Assembly (NCBI GenBank): GCA_958510825.1
Contig: OY294047.1
Coordinates: 40,687,229 to 40,751,228, forward strand
Source of the DNA: Brachypterus glaber
Lineage: Eukaryota; Arthropoda; Insecta; Coleoptera; Kateretidae
DNA: 64,000 nucleotides
Direction of reading: 5' to 3'
Every line of letters begins with the position of its first letter. Position 1 is the stretch's first letter. Positions 32,860 to 43,428 of this stretch are shown here, piece by piece. The notes under the pieces are model-generated. The model made no database searches. It was given only the letters and a program-made list of their open reading frames with translations, and was not told the DNA's origin. A program made the position numbers and the translations under genes.

Positions 32860-33246
32860 AGTAATGATTACCAAACAAAAATTACTTACGCAATACCTTG
32901 TATAACTTGTAAAGATACTTATTACGTAGGACAAAGTTTACAATATTGGAAAAAAAGAAAATATCAGCATAAGAATAGTTGCCATGAAAAACACAGGAAC
33001 AAAAGAGATAAAACTGCTTTAGCCATCCACCATTTTGAAAAAAATCATGATTTTAATTTTGATAAGATGCTTATACTTGACAAGGAGGAAAAAAAACAAA
33101 GACGTAATATAAGTGAAATGATTTTTATAAAATTAATTAACAATGTAAACTTAAAAACTGACACAAACAATTTAAGTATAGGTTATGCAGGATTGTTAAA
33201 CGAATATAAAAAATATTACAAAATACCTAATAGTGTACAAGATTAA
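32860..33246 (+). pseudogene. Penelope-like GIY-YIG endonuclease, C-terminal fragment
   Basis: An open frame of 128 codons runs from just after an in-frame TAA to the TAA at 33244-33246. It reads 'ITYAIPCITCKDTYYVGQSL', an 'I-P-C-x-x-C-x-x-x-Y-Y-V-G-Q' form of the GIY-YIG signature with its Cys pair. 'WKKRKYQH' supplies the conserved Arg/His region, followed by 'ALAIHHFEKNHDFNFDKMLI' and 'RRNISEMIFIKLINN', whose Glu fits the catalytic acid. There is no ATG at the start and no reverse transcriptase upstream, so it is a 5'-truncated copy. Lys/Asn-rich codon use follows the AT-rich surroundings. It is a different subfamily from the 14.2-kb and 22.9-kb fragments. Confidence 0.8.
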
Positions 33247-33566
33247 AAAGGTATAAATTTATTAATAATAATGATGCACCTTCACCAAATAATTTTATTA
33301 AATTCCATAGTCTACCTTGTATATATATTTTTATCACTTTGACGCAAAAAATTAGTAAATAATTGACGTTTGAATGTTGTGCGTGTCTTACAAAATTTGT
33401 TTAATGTTTTATGTAATTGTAGTGTATTTATTTATTTTTAATGTTCAAATTTAAGTTTTAATGAGAGCAAAGGTAATATATGCAATTTTTCTTTTATAAG
33501 AGTTTTTTATAGTTATAGTTCTATGTCTATGAATTTTCTATAAGTGTTTTTTATTGTTTTTTAGAT

Positions 33567-33607
33567 CAGTTTGAGAAAGTCAAATTAAATGACGAAACTA
33601 GTTACTG
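33567..33607 (+). ncRNA. Hammerhead-like motif with U3/A8 core (HHR-5)
   Basis: CAGT (33567-33570) and ACTG (33604-33607) form a perfect stem I. The core is TTGAGAA at 33571-33577, that is C3 to U and G8 to A relative to CTGANGA. After an A, stem II GTCA/TGAC is closed by a seven-base loop. GAAAC begins the palindromic stem III ACTAGT, and U17 is at 33603. The right terminal repeat follows directly. Confidence 0.6.
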
Positions 33608-33733
33608 CTTAATCTAAGTTTTTTATTGATGTCCTATTCCCAATATTACTTGCCTATATCAATTTCAAGGACGCTAACGTATATTTTAATTAATTATGTT
33701 TGTTTTTTGTACCAACATTTATTAGTATTCACC

Positions 33734-33862
33734 TTAGAGCACTGATAGGTAGGTTTATTATTAGAGGTTAGGTTGGTACGTTATTTATACACTTTCTGCT
33801 GGACCAATCAAACTACCCTGCTAGGGTACCCACCTACTCTAACAAACCTATCTATCTAGATC
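33734..33862. mobile_element. MITE, TTAGAGCACT family, copy 1
   Basis: The left end TTAGAGCACTGATAGGTAGG and an inverted right end containing 'agataggtttgtta' surround 'ggttaggttgg' and 'taccc..cctactct'. A better-preserved relative is at 53558-53671. About 130 bp, non-coding. Confidence 0.65.
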
Positions 33863-34147
33863 AAAAAATTTTAACGTAATTTTAAAATAAATTCTCATGA
33901 AATCCTAAGGTATTACAGTTGGACCCACAAAAAAATGCAAGATTTAAATATGCTAAAATGTAAATAATTATTTTATAGTTTAAGTAAGATTTTAAGAAAT
34001 AGGTTAGATTAATTTGACAATTAATTTTTTCAAAGTTTATTACAAAAAATTCATGCGAATAATATCGAATATTAAAAAATAATAATAATAAACTGAATAT
34101 TAGAATATTTAGAATATTTAATCAAATCAAAAATTAAAACACAATAT
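33863..34147. other. AT-rich DNA without recognisable gene
   Basis: No supported feature. Confidence 0.4.
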
Positions 34148-34604
34148 TTAGTAAATCTTAGGAAAAAATAAAAATTTGTACTCTAATTTATGAAAATTAT
34201 GATTTTTGTTTAAAAAAAAGGTTTTTCCGGAGGTTTTCTTCGCTTTTTTAATCTTGGAACTATCGATGCGGCGACGGGCGATGGTTTTTGACCCAGGAAA
34301 ATTTGTATTGTTTATAACATGCACCGCTTCTTGTAAATGGTATTCTCTCAAATAATTAAGTATATTTTCATCCTGTATTTCATTTGATATCTTCTTTCTT
34401 TCCGAGTCTGCACGCCCTTTCCTCCCCCATCTATTTTTTCTTCAATCTTAACCATTATTCTTTTTTCTATGATCTTAACACAACTCTCCGAAACACTAAA
34501 TAACCTTGCCACAATTAAAGGTCTCTATAGAGATCACTAGCCACAATCACTTCCTTATATCCTGCTTCCAATATACTAATAGTTTGAGATTTCTTAACAT
34601 TTTA
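34148..34604 (-). pseudogene. Tc1/mariner-type transposase, N-terminal fragment, broken
   Basis: Three minus-strand frames must be combined. From 34604: 'KKSQTISILEAGYKEVIVA', then after a short insertion 'VARLFSVSESCVKIIEKR' and 'KIEEKIDGGGKGVQTRKE'. After a frameshift come 'DENILNYLREYHLQEAVHV', 'TNFPGSKTIARRRI' and 'FFLNKNHNFHKLEY'. This is the paired-like double helix-turn-helix DNA-binding region of Tc1/IS630-type transposases, with the G-x-G-x-G/R-K linker and the T-x-x-R-R-R second helix. The DDE catalytic domain is absent. The insertion near 34521-34550 carries the stop and is flanked by ATTGTGGC on both sides. A further frameshift lies near 34390. Dead copy. Confidence 0.6.
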
Positions 34605-35517
34605 TAACGCATTTCTAATTTATAATTATTATAAGTAATTTTGACAAATATTGTCAACATGACAACGGCTTTGTATTGTAATTATTGAATTTACGCAACT
34701 AAATTTTCAATCTTGTTTTTTTTTCGCTTAATATTAAGATAAAGACGCTACTGAGGTGCAATCCTTTCTTTCTCCCGAAATAAAACAATGGCAATAGAAA
34801 CAAAGAGGCAGCCAATGCATTATATTGATTTTCTTGCTCGCAGTCTAAAGAGGCTGATGGGAGGCAGGAAACTCCCGGGAAAATGGGAAAGCTTCCTGGA
34901 AACAGGAAGGATAAGACAATTCTTTGAGAATGGGGAGCTAGTAAAATTGAGAGTCGTAAAACTCGGAATTGAATAAAAATAAATACACACCCCAACTAAA
35001 AGCGCTATGAAAATGAAATGGATAAAGTTCAGCGAGAAAGCACTAATGAGAAAGTAGGCGTAGGTACTAAGTGGATATAAAGTTAGAAAATCGTTAAAAA
35101 GTTTTCTAGGCCTTAGTAACTTAAGTAAATAAAAAGGTAATTAGGTTCCCTAATTTAGGGTGAAATAAATGACTCTGCTAATGCGAAGCTGGTTACAGTA
35201 TCTGTTACTATATCAGAAGAATAATTCCCAGAAAACATATCTAGCAATGGGCCTCAAAATTTCTTATGTCACCCAATTGCTACATTTTGTGGAAACTGCT
35301 GCAGCATGCTGTTAGGCTCTTTTCTCTCTGTTTTTTTTTTTTTTTTTAAATTCCTAGTTGGTAATTTACCAGTCAACAAAGAAAACTAAATTATGGTAAG
35401 ATCAAATTCAATTATTAAATATTTTGAGTCTTTTGATAATTTAATTAATTGTATATTTGTGTTGCGAAACGAGTTTTGTCTACGTTCTTCTTAGTATTAA
35501 GCACCAATTTGGGTTTA
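34605..35517. other. AT-rich DNA with a mixed-composition patch
   Basis: At 34780-34970 the sequence is less AT-rich and contains 'gggaggcaggaaactcccgg' and 'gcttcctggaaacaggaagg'. Overlapping frames on both strands (62 and 98 codons) show no domain. A T run of 16 or more lies at about 35331-35347. Confidence 0.4.
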
Positions 35518-35764
35518 TTAACACGTTAACTGCCACGGCCATTTTCGGAAAAGGCCACCAAACTTTTTTCAATAATTTTTAAATATTTGTTTTCTTTTGA
35601 AATCATTCTACTCTGGACATTTTTACCAAAAATTCCGGCTATGCAATTTTACGCTACACGCACAGTAAAGATGTTATTGTGCGTGTATATAAAATTATAC
35701 ACGTGGCGCACTGGACCCAACCAGCGTGTATACTTTTGTATACACATGGCAGTCAAAGTGTTAA
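35518..35764. mobile_element. piggyBac-like MITE flanked by TTAA
   Basis: TTAACACGTTAACTGCCACG at the left and, inverted, TTAACACTTTGACTGCCATG at the right, with TTAA at 35518-35521 and 35761-35764. The body (about 240 bp) is non-coding and holds short inverted repeats built on 'cgtgtata'. The plus-strand frame at 35587-35778 lies inside it and is not a gene. Confidence 0.8.
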
Positions 35765-35861
35765 TGTTTACATTATAAAACTAGTGATTTTTGAAGTTAT
35801 TCGGAAACCCGAATGCTTTTATTTTTTAAATTTTGACATTAATTTTTTGTGAGTGTAATAA

Positions 35862-36128
35862 CACAGGCCCACTAAATTTTTTTTTCTGTGCTGGGGTTGA
35901 GATCCACCTATTCCTATGTATTTTGGGATGCTTAACAAGAATCTGTTACAAAAAAAGGCATTTCATGGGTTTTATTTTTGGTACACTAAAATAATATGAG
36001 ACTTTTACCATTTTAGTTTTTTTAGTGTAGCGAAAAACACATAAAGTGCAGATTCGTGTTCAGCAATTACATAAGAATAGGTGGGTGCCAACCTGTGCAC
36101 AGAAAACTTTTTTTTTTGTGGGCCTGTG
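35862..36128. mobile_element. MITE with CACAGGCCCAC ends
   Basis: CACAGGCCCACTAAATTTTT at the left and, inverted, CACAGGCCCACAAAAAAAAA at the right. 'ctgtgct' and 'tgcacag' continue the pairing. 267 bp, non-coding. Flanks (TGTAATAA against TAATTTTA) give no clean duplication, so the superfamily is open. A shortened relative occurs at 26946. Confidence 0.75.
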
Positions 36129-36424
36129 TAATTTTATTATTTTTTTTGTTTTTTCGAAGCTTTGGACTTTTTTTTCTACGACTGCCTTAGATTGTTAGTC
36201 AAATTGCACTAAGTATATAGCAAATTCCGTAAGCGGATGACGGTATATGACACATACCGTAAGGGTATATTTAGGCTAAATCAACGAAATAATACACAAT
36301 TTACTATAAAATATTAAATTATTAGATGCAAATTAAATTATTGAATGTAAATTATTGTTTTTTTAATTAAAACTTTGGGTTATTATATAATTTATATAAA
36401 AATATTAATGTATAGAAATTCAGT
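36129..36424. other. AT-rich DNA without recognisable gene
   Basis: No supported feature. The block 'gcggatgacggtatatgacac' style sequence at 36230-36260 forms a short imperfect palindrome. Confidence 0.4.
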
Positions 36425-36560
36425 CGTAGAAAAAGTATAGTCTGAAACACATGTAGAATGGCTATTCCTTACTCATAGACAGTCCCCCTCGCTGCTGTCG
36501 AGGCTCGGGTGATTAACATCCACTCGTTCAGAATATGCATCATTCTACACTTGTTACAAA
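36425..36560. repeat. Foldback repeat, GAAAAAGTATAGT family, copy 2
   Basis: 'gtagaaaaagtatagtctg' and 'tgtagaatggctattcc' return inverted as 'gcatcattctacac' and 'aaatatactattcc'. Between them is a GC-richer insert, 'ccccctcgctgctgtcgagg', absent from the copy at 9885-9960. Confidence 0.6.
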
Positions 36561-37089
36561 ATATACTATTCCACTAAGATGGCGCATTGGGGAAGCAACT
36601 TACATTTTTATACACTAAAAGCTTAAGTGGCAAACTAATTTCATAACATACTATTTCTGCTTCTGCTAGGTGCTGGTGTTTGGGACCAAACCAGGGACTT
36701 CTCTAAAAAATGTATTTTTTTATTGTTAAATGTTAATTTAAATTATTTTTTAATATAAAATTTTCCTTAGGACGTGACAAAATTGTCCAATTCGTGCAGT
36801 GAAAAAAATTGATATAAATTTTATAATTAAAAAAAAATCGGATCTATAGTTAATCAGTAAATCCCACATTAAACAAAACCAATAAAACGAAAAGGAAAAA
36901 ACATTGGGGTTACTTTTTATTCCCCAAAGTAATGATCGTCAACGTTGCAGAATTTTTTGAATAAAATTTTAACTGCCCTGCTTTTAAAACAACGCAATAA
37001 TCTATAGCTTAAAGATATGCTATAAAATGCTTTTGAATTAATAACTGAATCCCACGAAATTAAAAGAATAGAATAAAACCATGAGCGTA
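36561..37089. other. AT-rich DNA without recognisable gene
   Basis: No supported feature. Confidence 0.4.
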
Positions 37090-37340
37090 GATTCAATTTT
37101 AGATGTTCTCTTTTGAAGGACTTGAGATATCAAGTTTTAGTTCGAAAACGAAAAAGTCAACTTAAACTTTATTTTGAACATATATTTGATATTTTAGCTT
37201 ATAAAGTGTGGGCAAGGGGAGAGGTAAGATTTTTTCGTAATAGAAACTGGAGTCGTACGATACATCATTTTTAACGCATTTGAAGCAGATATAATAACTC
37301 GTTCAAAAATTAAGGGTAATTTTTGGATAGCACTGTATGA
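37090..37340. repeat. GCGGTCC foldback family, diverged copy
   Basis: 'gagatatcaagttttag...tcgaaaa', 'atatatttgatattttagct' and 'gtgtgggcaaggggag' match the 15757 and 57900 copies. At the right end 'aactcgttcaaaaatta' and 'tttttggatagcactgta' match the 45180 terminus. The middle is shortened. Confidence 0.55.
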
Positions 37341-37550
37341 ATATATGTTTCATACCAAAGCTTTAAAATTTGGTATTTCACGACCCTAATTTTACCTCTC
37401 CTGTAAAGGTATAACAATATATTCACAATTTTATTTTAAAGGTAACTGAAAATTTAACTTTTTTTAAGTAATGATGGGGAGGGCCCTTTTCTTTCTCGTT
37501 TTTCAACAAACAGCTGAAGTTGTGATGAATAATTTTTAATAAAATTAATT

Positions 37551-37777
37551 CCGTAATTTCACACAACTATAGTCCGGCCACACAACTATAGTCCAAGGCC
37601 CCCAGGGGGCAGGGGATAATTATTTTTAAATGTTTACAATTTCTTGTGAAAGTTGGTGTATATGGGATATACAGCAACACGTTTTCAGTTTTTTTTTAAA
37701 TAAGCTGGTTATGGAATATAGGTGTGAAGCTGGACCATAGTTATGTGAATCTGGACTATTGTTGTGTGAAATTACGG
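37551..37777. mobile_element. MITE with CCGTAATTTCACACAAC ends
   Basis: The left end CCGTAATTTCACACAACTAT and the right end, inverted, CCGTAATTTCACACAACAAT match for 19 of 20 bases. The inverted repeat continues with the paired blocks 'cacacaactatagtcca' and 'cacataactatggtcca'. On the left 'cacacaactatagtcc' is present twice in tandem. 227 bp, non-coding despite an 82-codon minus-strand frame across it. Confidence 0.8.
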
Positions 37778-39372
37778 TTTTCGTTTTTTTTGCCCCAATC
37801 TGAAAGTAAATTTTTCGTACTAATTCAAGTGCGTAGAATCCGAAACTGTACTTAGAAAAATTCCAGCACCTCACGTTTTTGAGATATAAGTCCAGGAAAT
37901 AATAACAGATTTTTTCAATATCTTAAAAAAAAATAGTAGGATTTTGAAAATTTTAAGGTGTATTAAATAAAATACGAGAAATTTAAAAATCCACATACTA
38001 AATATTGTATTTTTTAATATTTTTTATTTTTCACCGTTTTATTGGTCATTTGACTTTAAGATGTAATATATAAATATATGTATAAATCAAAACATAACAA
38101 TTGAATAAATGGTTTTTTTTTAAAAACGTAAAAAAAGTAAAAAATAAAACATGTCTTATGAAAAATAAAAAAAAAAACAAAAAAATAAAATAAACTAATG
38201 AATATAACCATCATTCTAAAAAAAATAACCTATAACCATAACCTATCATTCTAAACAAATATAACTTTCTTAAAATAATGAAAAACTGCATTCCCTTTTT
38301 TGGTTAATTTTTGTTTTTCTATGGAATTCTAAGCACAGTGCACTGGCCTTAAAAATATGGGCTGTATTTTTTTTATTGGCAGAGCATAAGTAATAAGCCT
38401 TTCTTAAGGCTAACTTTCCTACCGTTCCAACTCCAAGTAGATTTTGTTTAAACTCAGCTTATGCATTATCTTACCTCCTGACTTATGCGAGGGTTTTTGA
38501 ATCTCCTTTCAGGAGTAATGAATTGTAATTTAGAAGGTCCCAGAGTAGATACGTCTAACAGGCCACACGTCTTTGATTACGGGTTAATCAGACCTTCTGA
38601 ACTCCATGCTACTGCTTAAAACTCCCTTTTCTATAGTCTTATTAGATTCAGGTTTACGAGGAAAAGTTAGAAAACAAAGCTAAATATAAATGCAAATTGA
38701 GGAGTTTATCTTACTTTATGCGAACATTTGAACTTTTACAACATATAAGTTTTATGGAGCAATAACAAACTTTTATTCACAGCTTGGTATGATAATATCC
38801 ATATCAAATATTTTTTCTAAAAGCTTTGCAAGGACTAGATTTATGCAGAAATAAATTAAGTTTGCAAAAAAATATAGAGAGACTTTAGTGCTGATTTAAT
38901 TTCCCAGTATTGAAAAAATAACACAGCCAAACAAAAATAAAAAGGTCAATAACTTTTTCAGTATGAAAATAACGTTTTTTGGGGCTATCACCAAAACTAA
39001 TAAGGTGCTATTTTAACTCCAAATTCGGGTTCAGCGTCTCAAAATAGATAGGATGGTCTCCACAATAAATATATTTTTTATTATCACAGGCCGGGGATTG
39101 CGAGCTATAAGTCATCTTTTGTTGTCTTTTTTAACTTTTTTCATAGATACACTGGCAGGCCCGTTGTTGTAGAGGGGACAGCCGAGGGGACAGCTGTCCG
39201 ACAGCCGTCTTGCAGTCGCTTCTAACTAGTGACGTATGAACAGCTCGCTAACTGCCGAGGTCTAATTATTATTATTTTAGTAAATGATGGCTGAGCATTT
39301 CTCATAAATCAGATGAAGCAAATTATTAACACCATTTCAAGAAAGGGCAAGAAGATAAGTCAACAATAGTTA
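37778..39372. other. AT-rich DNA without recognisable gene
   Basis: Mostly anonymous. 38380-38650 is of mixed composition, with 'agaaggtcccagag' and 'cagaccttct' as a loose inverted pair. At 39160-39215 two copies of 'gaggggacagc' lie in tandem next to 'caggcccgttgttgtag', which resembles a degraded hAT-like end. Confidence 0.4.
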
Positions 39373-39502
39373 TTTATATACCAAGGGACTAAACTGGCTG
39401 TTTTAGTCCCTCTGCATTAGTGTTTCCTGAGCGAGCGTAGCGAGCGAGGGAAACAGAAATGCAAGGGACTAAAACAGCCAAGTTTAGTCCTGAGGTATAT
39501 AC
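39373..39502. repeat. Palindromic CCAAGGGACTAAA element, copy 1 (130 bp)
   Basis: TATATACCAAGGGACTAAAC leads to GGCTGTTTTAGTCCC, 'tgca', GTTTCC and the GC-rich centre GAGCGAGCGTAGCGAGCGAG, then returns inverted to 'ggtatata'. Copy 2 at 40674-40803 has exactly the same length. The two copies also share about 90 bp of downstream sequence ('gaccaaacataattta', 'cgtctaaaatcg'), so they lie inside a larger repeat. Confidence 0.85.
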
Positions 39503-39733
39503 ACTATTTTTTGCAGGACCAAACATAATTTAGGTAGGTAGATAAAATTAAAATTTAAAACCACTCGTCTAAAATCGGTTGTTTTATTTTGTGAACGTGA
39601 ATTTTGATTTTGGTAACTTTACTGCTATCTTTTGTAGAATGTAAGCTATAACTATAGTAATTTTCATCCAATATTGTAAAAGTGCCGGGTTTTTGGACCA
39701 CATGATTGAATTTTAATGCAAAGTTATTGTACT
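39503..39733. other. Flank shared with second palindromic element
   Basis: The first 90 bp match 40804-40885. The remainder is anonymous. The minus-strand frame at 39555-39815 (86 codons) has no recognised domain. Confidence 0.45.
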
Positions 39734-40025
39734 GACAGGAAAAGAGTTGAGATTTTACTAAACCGAGTAATATTGAGGTTAATTTAATAAATATTGTAAA
39801 TTCACATTCTGACATGGTGAATTTGCTTTAATTATTACAGTTAAAACTACTGAAAGATTGACGGACAAATTTATAGTGCGACAGGAAAAGAGCTGAGATT
39901 TTACTAAACCAAGTAATATTAAGGTTAATTTTAATAAACATTATAAATTCACGTTCTGACATGGTGAATTTGCTTTAATTATTACAGTTAATACTACTGA
40001 AAGATTGAAGGACAAATTTAGAGTG
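39734..40025 (+). repeat. 146-bp tandem duplication
   Basis: Two units, 39734-39879 and 39880-40025, are about 93% identical. Landmarks in each are 'acaggaaaagag.tgagattt', 'gacatggtgaatttgcttta' and 'ctactgaaagattga'. No coding frame is conserved between the units. Confidence 0.9.
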
Positions 40026-40330
40026 TGATAACTAAAACAACTATACTGGCCCATAGGAATGCTAGAACAGCTTCATATGCTAGTTTTATACTATGTTACA
40101 CTTACACAGCCATAATCTTTACATAACATTAATTAATGTATTTTACGATAGTGATTAATCAGATAAATTACCACTAAATTATAAGTAACGACCGAAATGC
40201 AATAACATTTCAATTAAATTTGCACGTTTTATTAAAACAGTTTTTTTTATATTCTTCTACTTATTTACACTGCTTATTTTATTGATCTGTATTTTAAATG
40301 TAGCGAAGATCATCAAAAACTGCAACAACA
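40026..40330. other. AT-rich DNA without recognisable gene
   Basis: No supported feature. Confidence 0.4.
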
Positions 40331-40483
40331 ACACATACATGATATTTCAACTGTAACAATTTGTTTCTAAAGTCTGTATTGTGTACATGTAACACAGTTG
40401 TACTTACAGTTGACTGCTAGTACAACTATGTTACAATACAGATTTACGCAACAAAGTAAAAAAGTTTGAAATAACATGTATGT
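40331..40483. repeat. Foldback element, about 70-bp imperfect arms
   Basis: 'acatacatgatatttcaact', 'agtctgtattgt' and 'aacacagttgtactt' are mirrored as 'agtacaactatgttacaa', 'tacagattt' and 'gaaataacatgtatgt'. Probable MITE. No target duplication was identified. Confidence 0.65.
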
Positions 40484-40673
40484 TTTATTATTGCATTTTG
40501 TTAAATTTTTTAGATTATGTTTGCAATTCTAGCGAAATTTCGACTCCAATCACCTCGCGATGAAAATTTAATATTCAACGATTTGAACCACAAAAAAAAA
40601 TCCAGAAAAATTGTGCAATTTTTCTAGGAAAATAATTGGAATTAAAATTTATTTCAACAATTTATTACTTATT

Positions 40674-40803
40674 TATATACCAAGGGACTAAACTGGCTAT
40701 TTTAGTCCCGCTGCATGAGTGTTTCCTGAGCGAGCATAGCGAGCGAGGGAAACAAAAATGCAAGGGACTAAAACAGTCACGTTTAGTCCGGAGGTATATA
40801 CAC
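40674..40803. repeat. Palindromic CCAAGGGACTAAA element, copy 2 (130 bp)
   Basis: Same plan and length as 39373-39502, with scattered differences such as GAGCGAGCATAGCGAGCGAG in the centre. A further degraded trace ('cccttgggacaaaaacggca', 'tttagtcccg') lies at about 41145-41185. The plus-strand frame 40636-40827 simply crosses this palindrome. Confidence 0.85.
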
Positions 40804-40885
40804 CCTTTTTTGCATGACCAAACATAATTTAATTAGGCAGATACAATTAAAATTAAAAACCATGCGTCTAAAATCGTAATTTATT

Positions 40886-42204
40886 GCGAAAATTCAGTTT
40901 CACGGCTATCGCGATTTCAATTGTTTTTTTTTATGGTTGACATAAACGTCAGTTCGAAAAAATGGACGAAGACGATAAATTTTAAGTAATTTAACCAATG
41001 TTATTTTTAAAGGTTTTCTTTTTTGAAATTAAATAAATTCGTTGTAATAGCTAATTTATTGCAAAACATTACCAAACCTAATTTTTGTACCAGTAAAACA
41101 TATAGTATGTATAATATTTTAATATTATCAAGGTCGCCGTGATTTTTTTCCCTTGGGACAAAAACGGCAGGTTTAGTCCCGAAAATGAAAACGTAAAATT
41201 AACTTTTAGTCTTGGTCGTGCAAAAGATAAATTATGTTAAAAGTATAAATTGAAGAGTCTAGGATCTTTATGGAACTGTAATTTCCTATTGCGAAACCTC
41301 ATGTAATTTATTGTTTCTTTTGTAACCATATCCTCTATATTTATTTAATTTATAATTTACTCAATTTTAATAGTGTCATAAACGCAATTTTTTATTAATT
41401 TAATTGAAACGATGATTACTTATATCGATTTTGATTTATCTCTATTAAAAAAAAAAAAACATATTAAAAATTATTATTCTCATTATTATTTAATTACTAT
41501 AAGGATAAAAAAATGGCTTTAATTAACAATATTTATAGGCTTGTATCTCTACGGAACAATAGGTCAATTTCCTTTTCTAAAATTGGTATTTAAATGGAAA
41601 CCCATATAAAATAACTAGCAAACATTGGATTATGATATAAAATATATGTTGTTCAATGAACAATGTTCATAGCTCGAGATCTATCAACAGAAAGAAAGGA
41701 ACTTGATCAAAACCTTGACGAAAATCTCTAGAAAGAGTACCTGCATTACATACATACATTACATACTCTATTAGTTTAAATTTATAAATCAGTTTGTGGT
41801 CCCCCTAATATAAACTGATGAAAAAAATTTACACAGTCGACCTTGTAGACCTGAAACGTGTTAAAATCTGTAAAATTGTGTAAATTTTACGAAAAAGGTG
41901 TTAAAAAATTGTAACGTTTTCCCTAATTCCTTATTAAGGTTTAAACGAAATTTTCACAATAATAAAATATTTTTTAACCGCGTATTTATAAAAAGTGAAA
42001 AACCATGTACCTGCCTATATGCCATGTATGGCCATGATACTTTTATAGCACGCGGATATGCTCGTAACCATAATATAGGTATAAAACAAGCACCTCTGAA
42101 AATATATTAAGCTTCGTATGCTCTAGTACACTCTTTGCTATGGATAGTGTTTTTCTAGTTCTAAGATGATATTTTACACTAAGGTGGATCAATTAATAGT
42201 ATAT
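40886..42204. other. AT-rich DNA without recognisable gene
   Basis: Holds the degraded trace of the CCAAGGGAC element (about 41145-41185). A segment at 41845-41890 resembles the interior hairpin of the 25239 element. The plus-strand frame at 41898-42110 has no domain. Confidence 0.4.
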
Positions 42205-42917
42205 TACGCACCGAGTACGTGAACCTAGTTTTCGAAGTGCTCTGAAAATAATTTGCGACGAGGTGCGTATACTAATTTTCCCACGGCCTAACACCTAAAC
42301 ATCCCAAAAACGAAAAAATTGTCTAAAAAATGATTCGTCAATTTGAGGTTGTGTTTGACGTTTACTCATTATCAGGTATGTAAAATCAGCTGATTTATAC
42401 TTTCCGACCGCTGTCATGGCAACGGGTGGAAAATAAGCACTAACTAGGTCCTAGGAAAAATAACTTATTGTACTTCTCGCAGCTTCATAGCATAGGAGTA
42501 TTATACGTTTACTTTGGACTCCGAAAGTTATATCCAAAATCAAGAAAATTTTGTAACAAAATGCCTGCTTGGATGAGTATACATATTTAAAAATTATTTG
42601 GATATGTACTAAAAAATATTTAAATATATTTATGTGTGTTTGTTCGTTTGCCCATCGGCCCATCTGCCAGGGTTACATTTTCTTGTTCTCTCGATAACTC
42701 AAGAAATAATAATCCCACCGACTTCAAATTTTCAGGAAAAGTCAATCAATTTAAAACTTTAAAAAGAAACCCTCTAAAACTTATGGAAGGTTTAACATTA
42801 AAAAAATCGAAAATAGTGGAATAAAATCTACGATAACTTTAGTCCCGATCACGAGGGTACTTTAAAGTTGTCGGGATCCGTGTGTTTCGGGATCCCAAGA
42901 TTTAGGAGTTATAAACC
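42205..42917. other. Mixed sequence with short inverted repeats
   Basis: GCACCGAGTACGTGAAC and 'tgcgacgaggtgcgtatac' (42208-42278) pair loosely. 'acttctcgcagcttcatagc' (42474) belongs to the recurring block noted near 18630. 'cgggatccgtgtgtttcgggatccc' style inverted repeats occur at 42871-42896. No gene is supported. Confidence 0.4.
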
Positions 42918-43420
42918 CAAGGGCGTAGATATTGAAGCAGGACCAGCCTTTGCTTTTCGGCGCTCTGAAGCAAGTCTTGAACTTGGCGCCCCTAGCAAAA
43001 AAAACACCCTAAAAAAAAGCTTTGTCCCTGGCTGTTCTTCCAAAACTGGGTGCCCCTTGGCAAAAAAACACCCTAACAAAAAAAAACTTTGCCCCTGACA
43101 GTTTCTACCAAGACTTGACGCCCCACCCTAAAGAAAAAGCTTTGTCCCTGACGGTTCTGCCAAAACTTGGCGCCCCTCGGCAAAAAAGACCCTAAAAAAT
43201 AAACTTTGTCGCTGACGGTTTCTACCAAAACTTGGCGCTCCTAGCAAAAAAAAATCTTTTTCCCTGACGGAAAACTTGGCGCCCCTCTCAGAGAAAAAAA
43301 CACCCAAAAAAAGCTTTGTCCCTGACGGTTTCTACCAAAACTAATCATAAAAATATTTTTTCCTATGGGGGGTGAGAGTAATTACCCCCATTACCCCCCC
43401 CCCCCTCATCTACGCCCTTG
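42918..43420. mobile_element. hAT-like MITE CAAGGGCGTAGAT, 503 bp, TSD TATAAACC
   Basis: TATAAACC at 42910-42917 and 43421-43428 is an exact 8-bp duplication. The ends are CAAGGGCGTAGAT and the inverted ...ATCTACGCCCTTG. The interior is a degenerate tandem array of about six to seven units of 55-75 bp, each built on 'tttgtccctgacggtttcta', 'ccaaaacttggcgcccct' and an A run. Left and right subterminal regions are G/C-run rich. A second copy is at 49418-49835. The frame at 42868-43098 reads through the array and is not a gene. Confidence 0.9.
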
Positions 43421-43428
43421 TATAAACC

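Larger units (their letters stand above)
32737..33658 (+). mobile_element. Penelope-like element with inverted terminal arms
   Basis: A 76-bp arm (32737-32819, 'ggcaagtaatattggg' onward) is the inverted copy of 33575-33658. Between them are a GIY-YIG ORF fragment, an AT-rich 3' region and, at the right arm only, an intact-looking hammerhead. The upstream arm is inverted and truncated. This is the same architecture as the elements at 22.5 and 61.3 kb but with a different sequence family. Confidence 0.85.

Noticed and set aside
34699..34995. Overlapping plus and minus ORFs in a mixed-composition patch
   Set aside because: Neither shows a domain. The patch has internal inverted repeats that keep both frames open.
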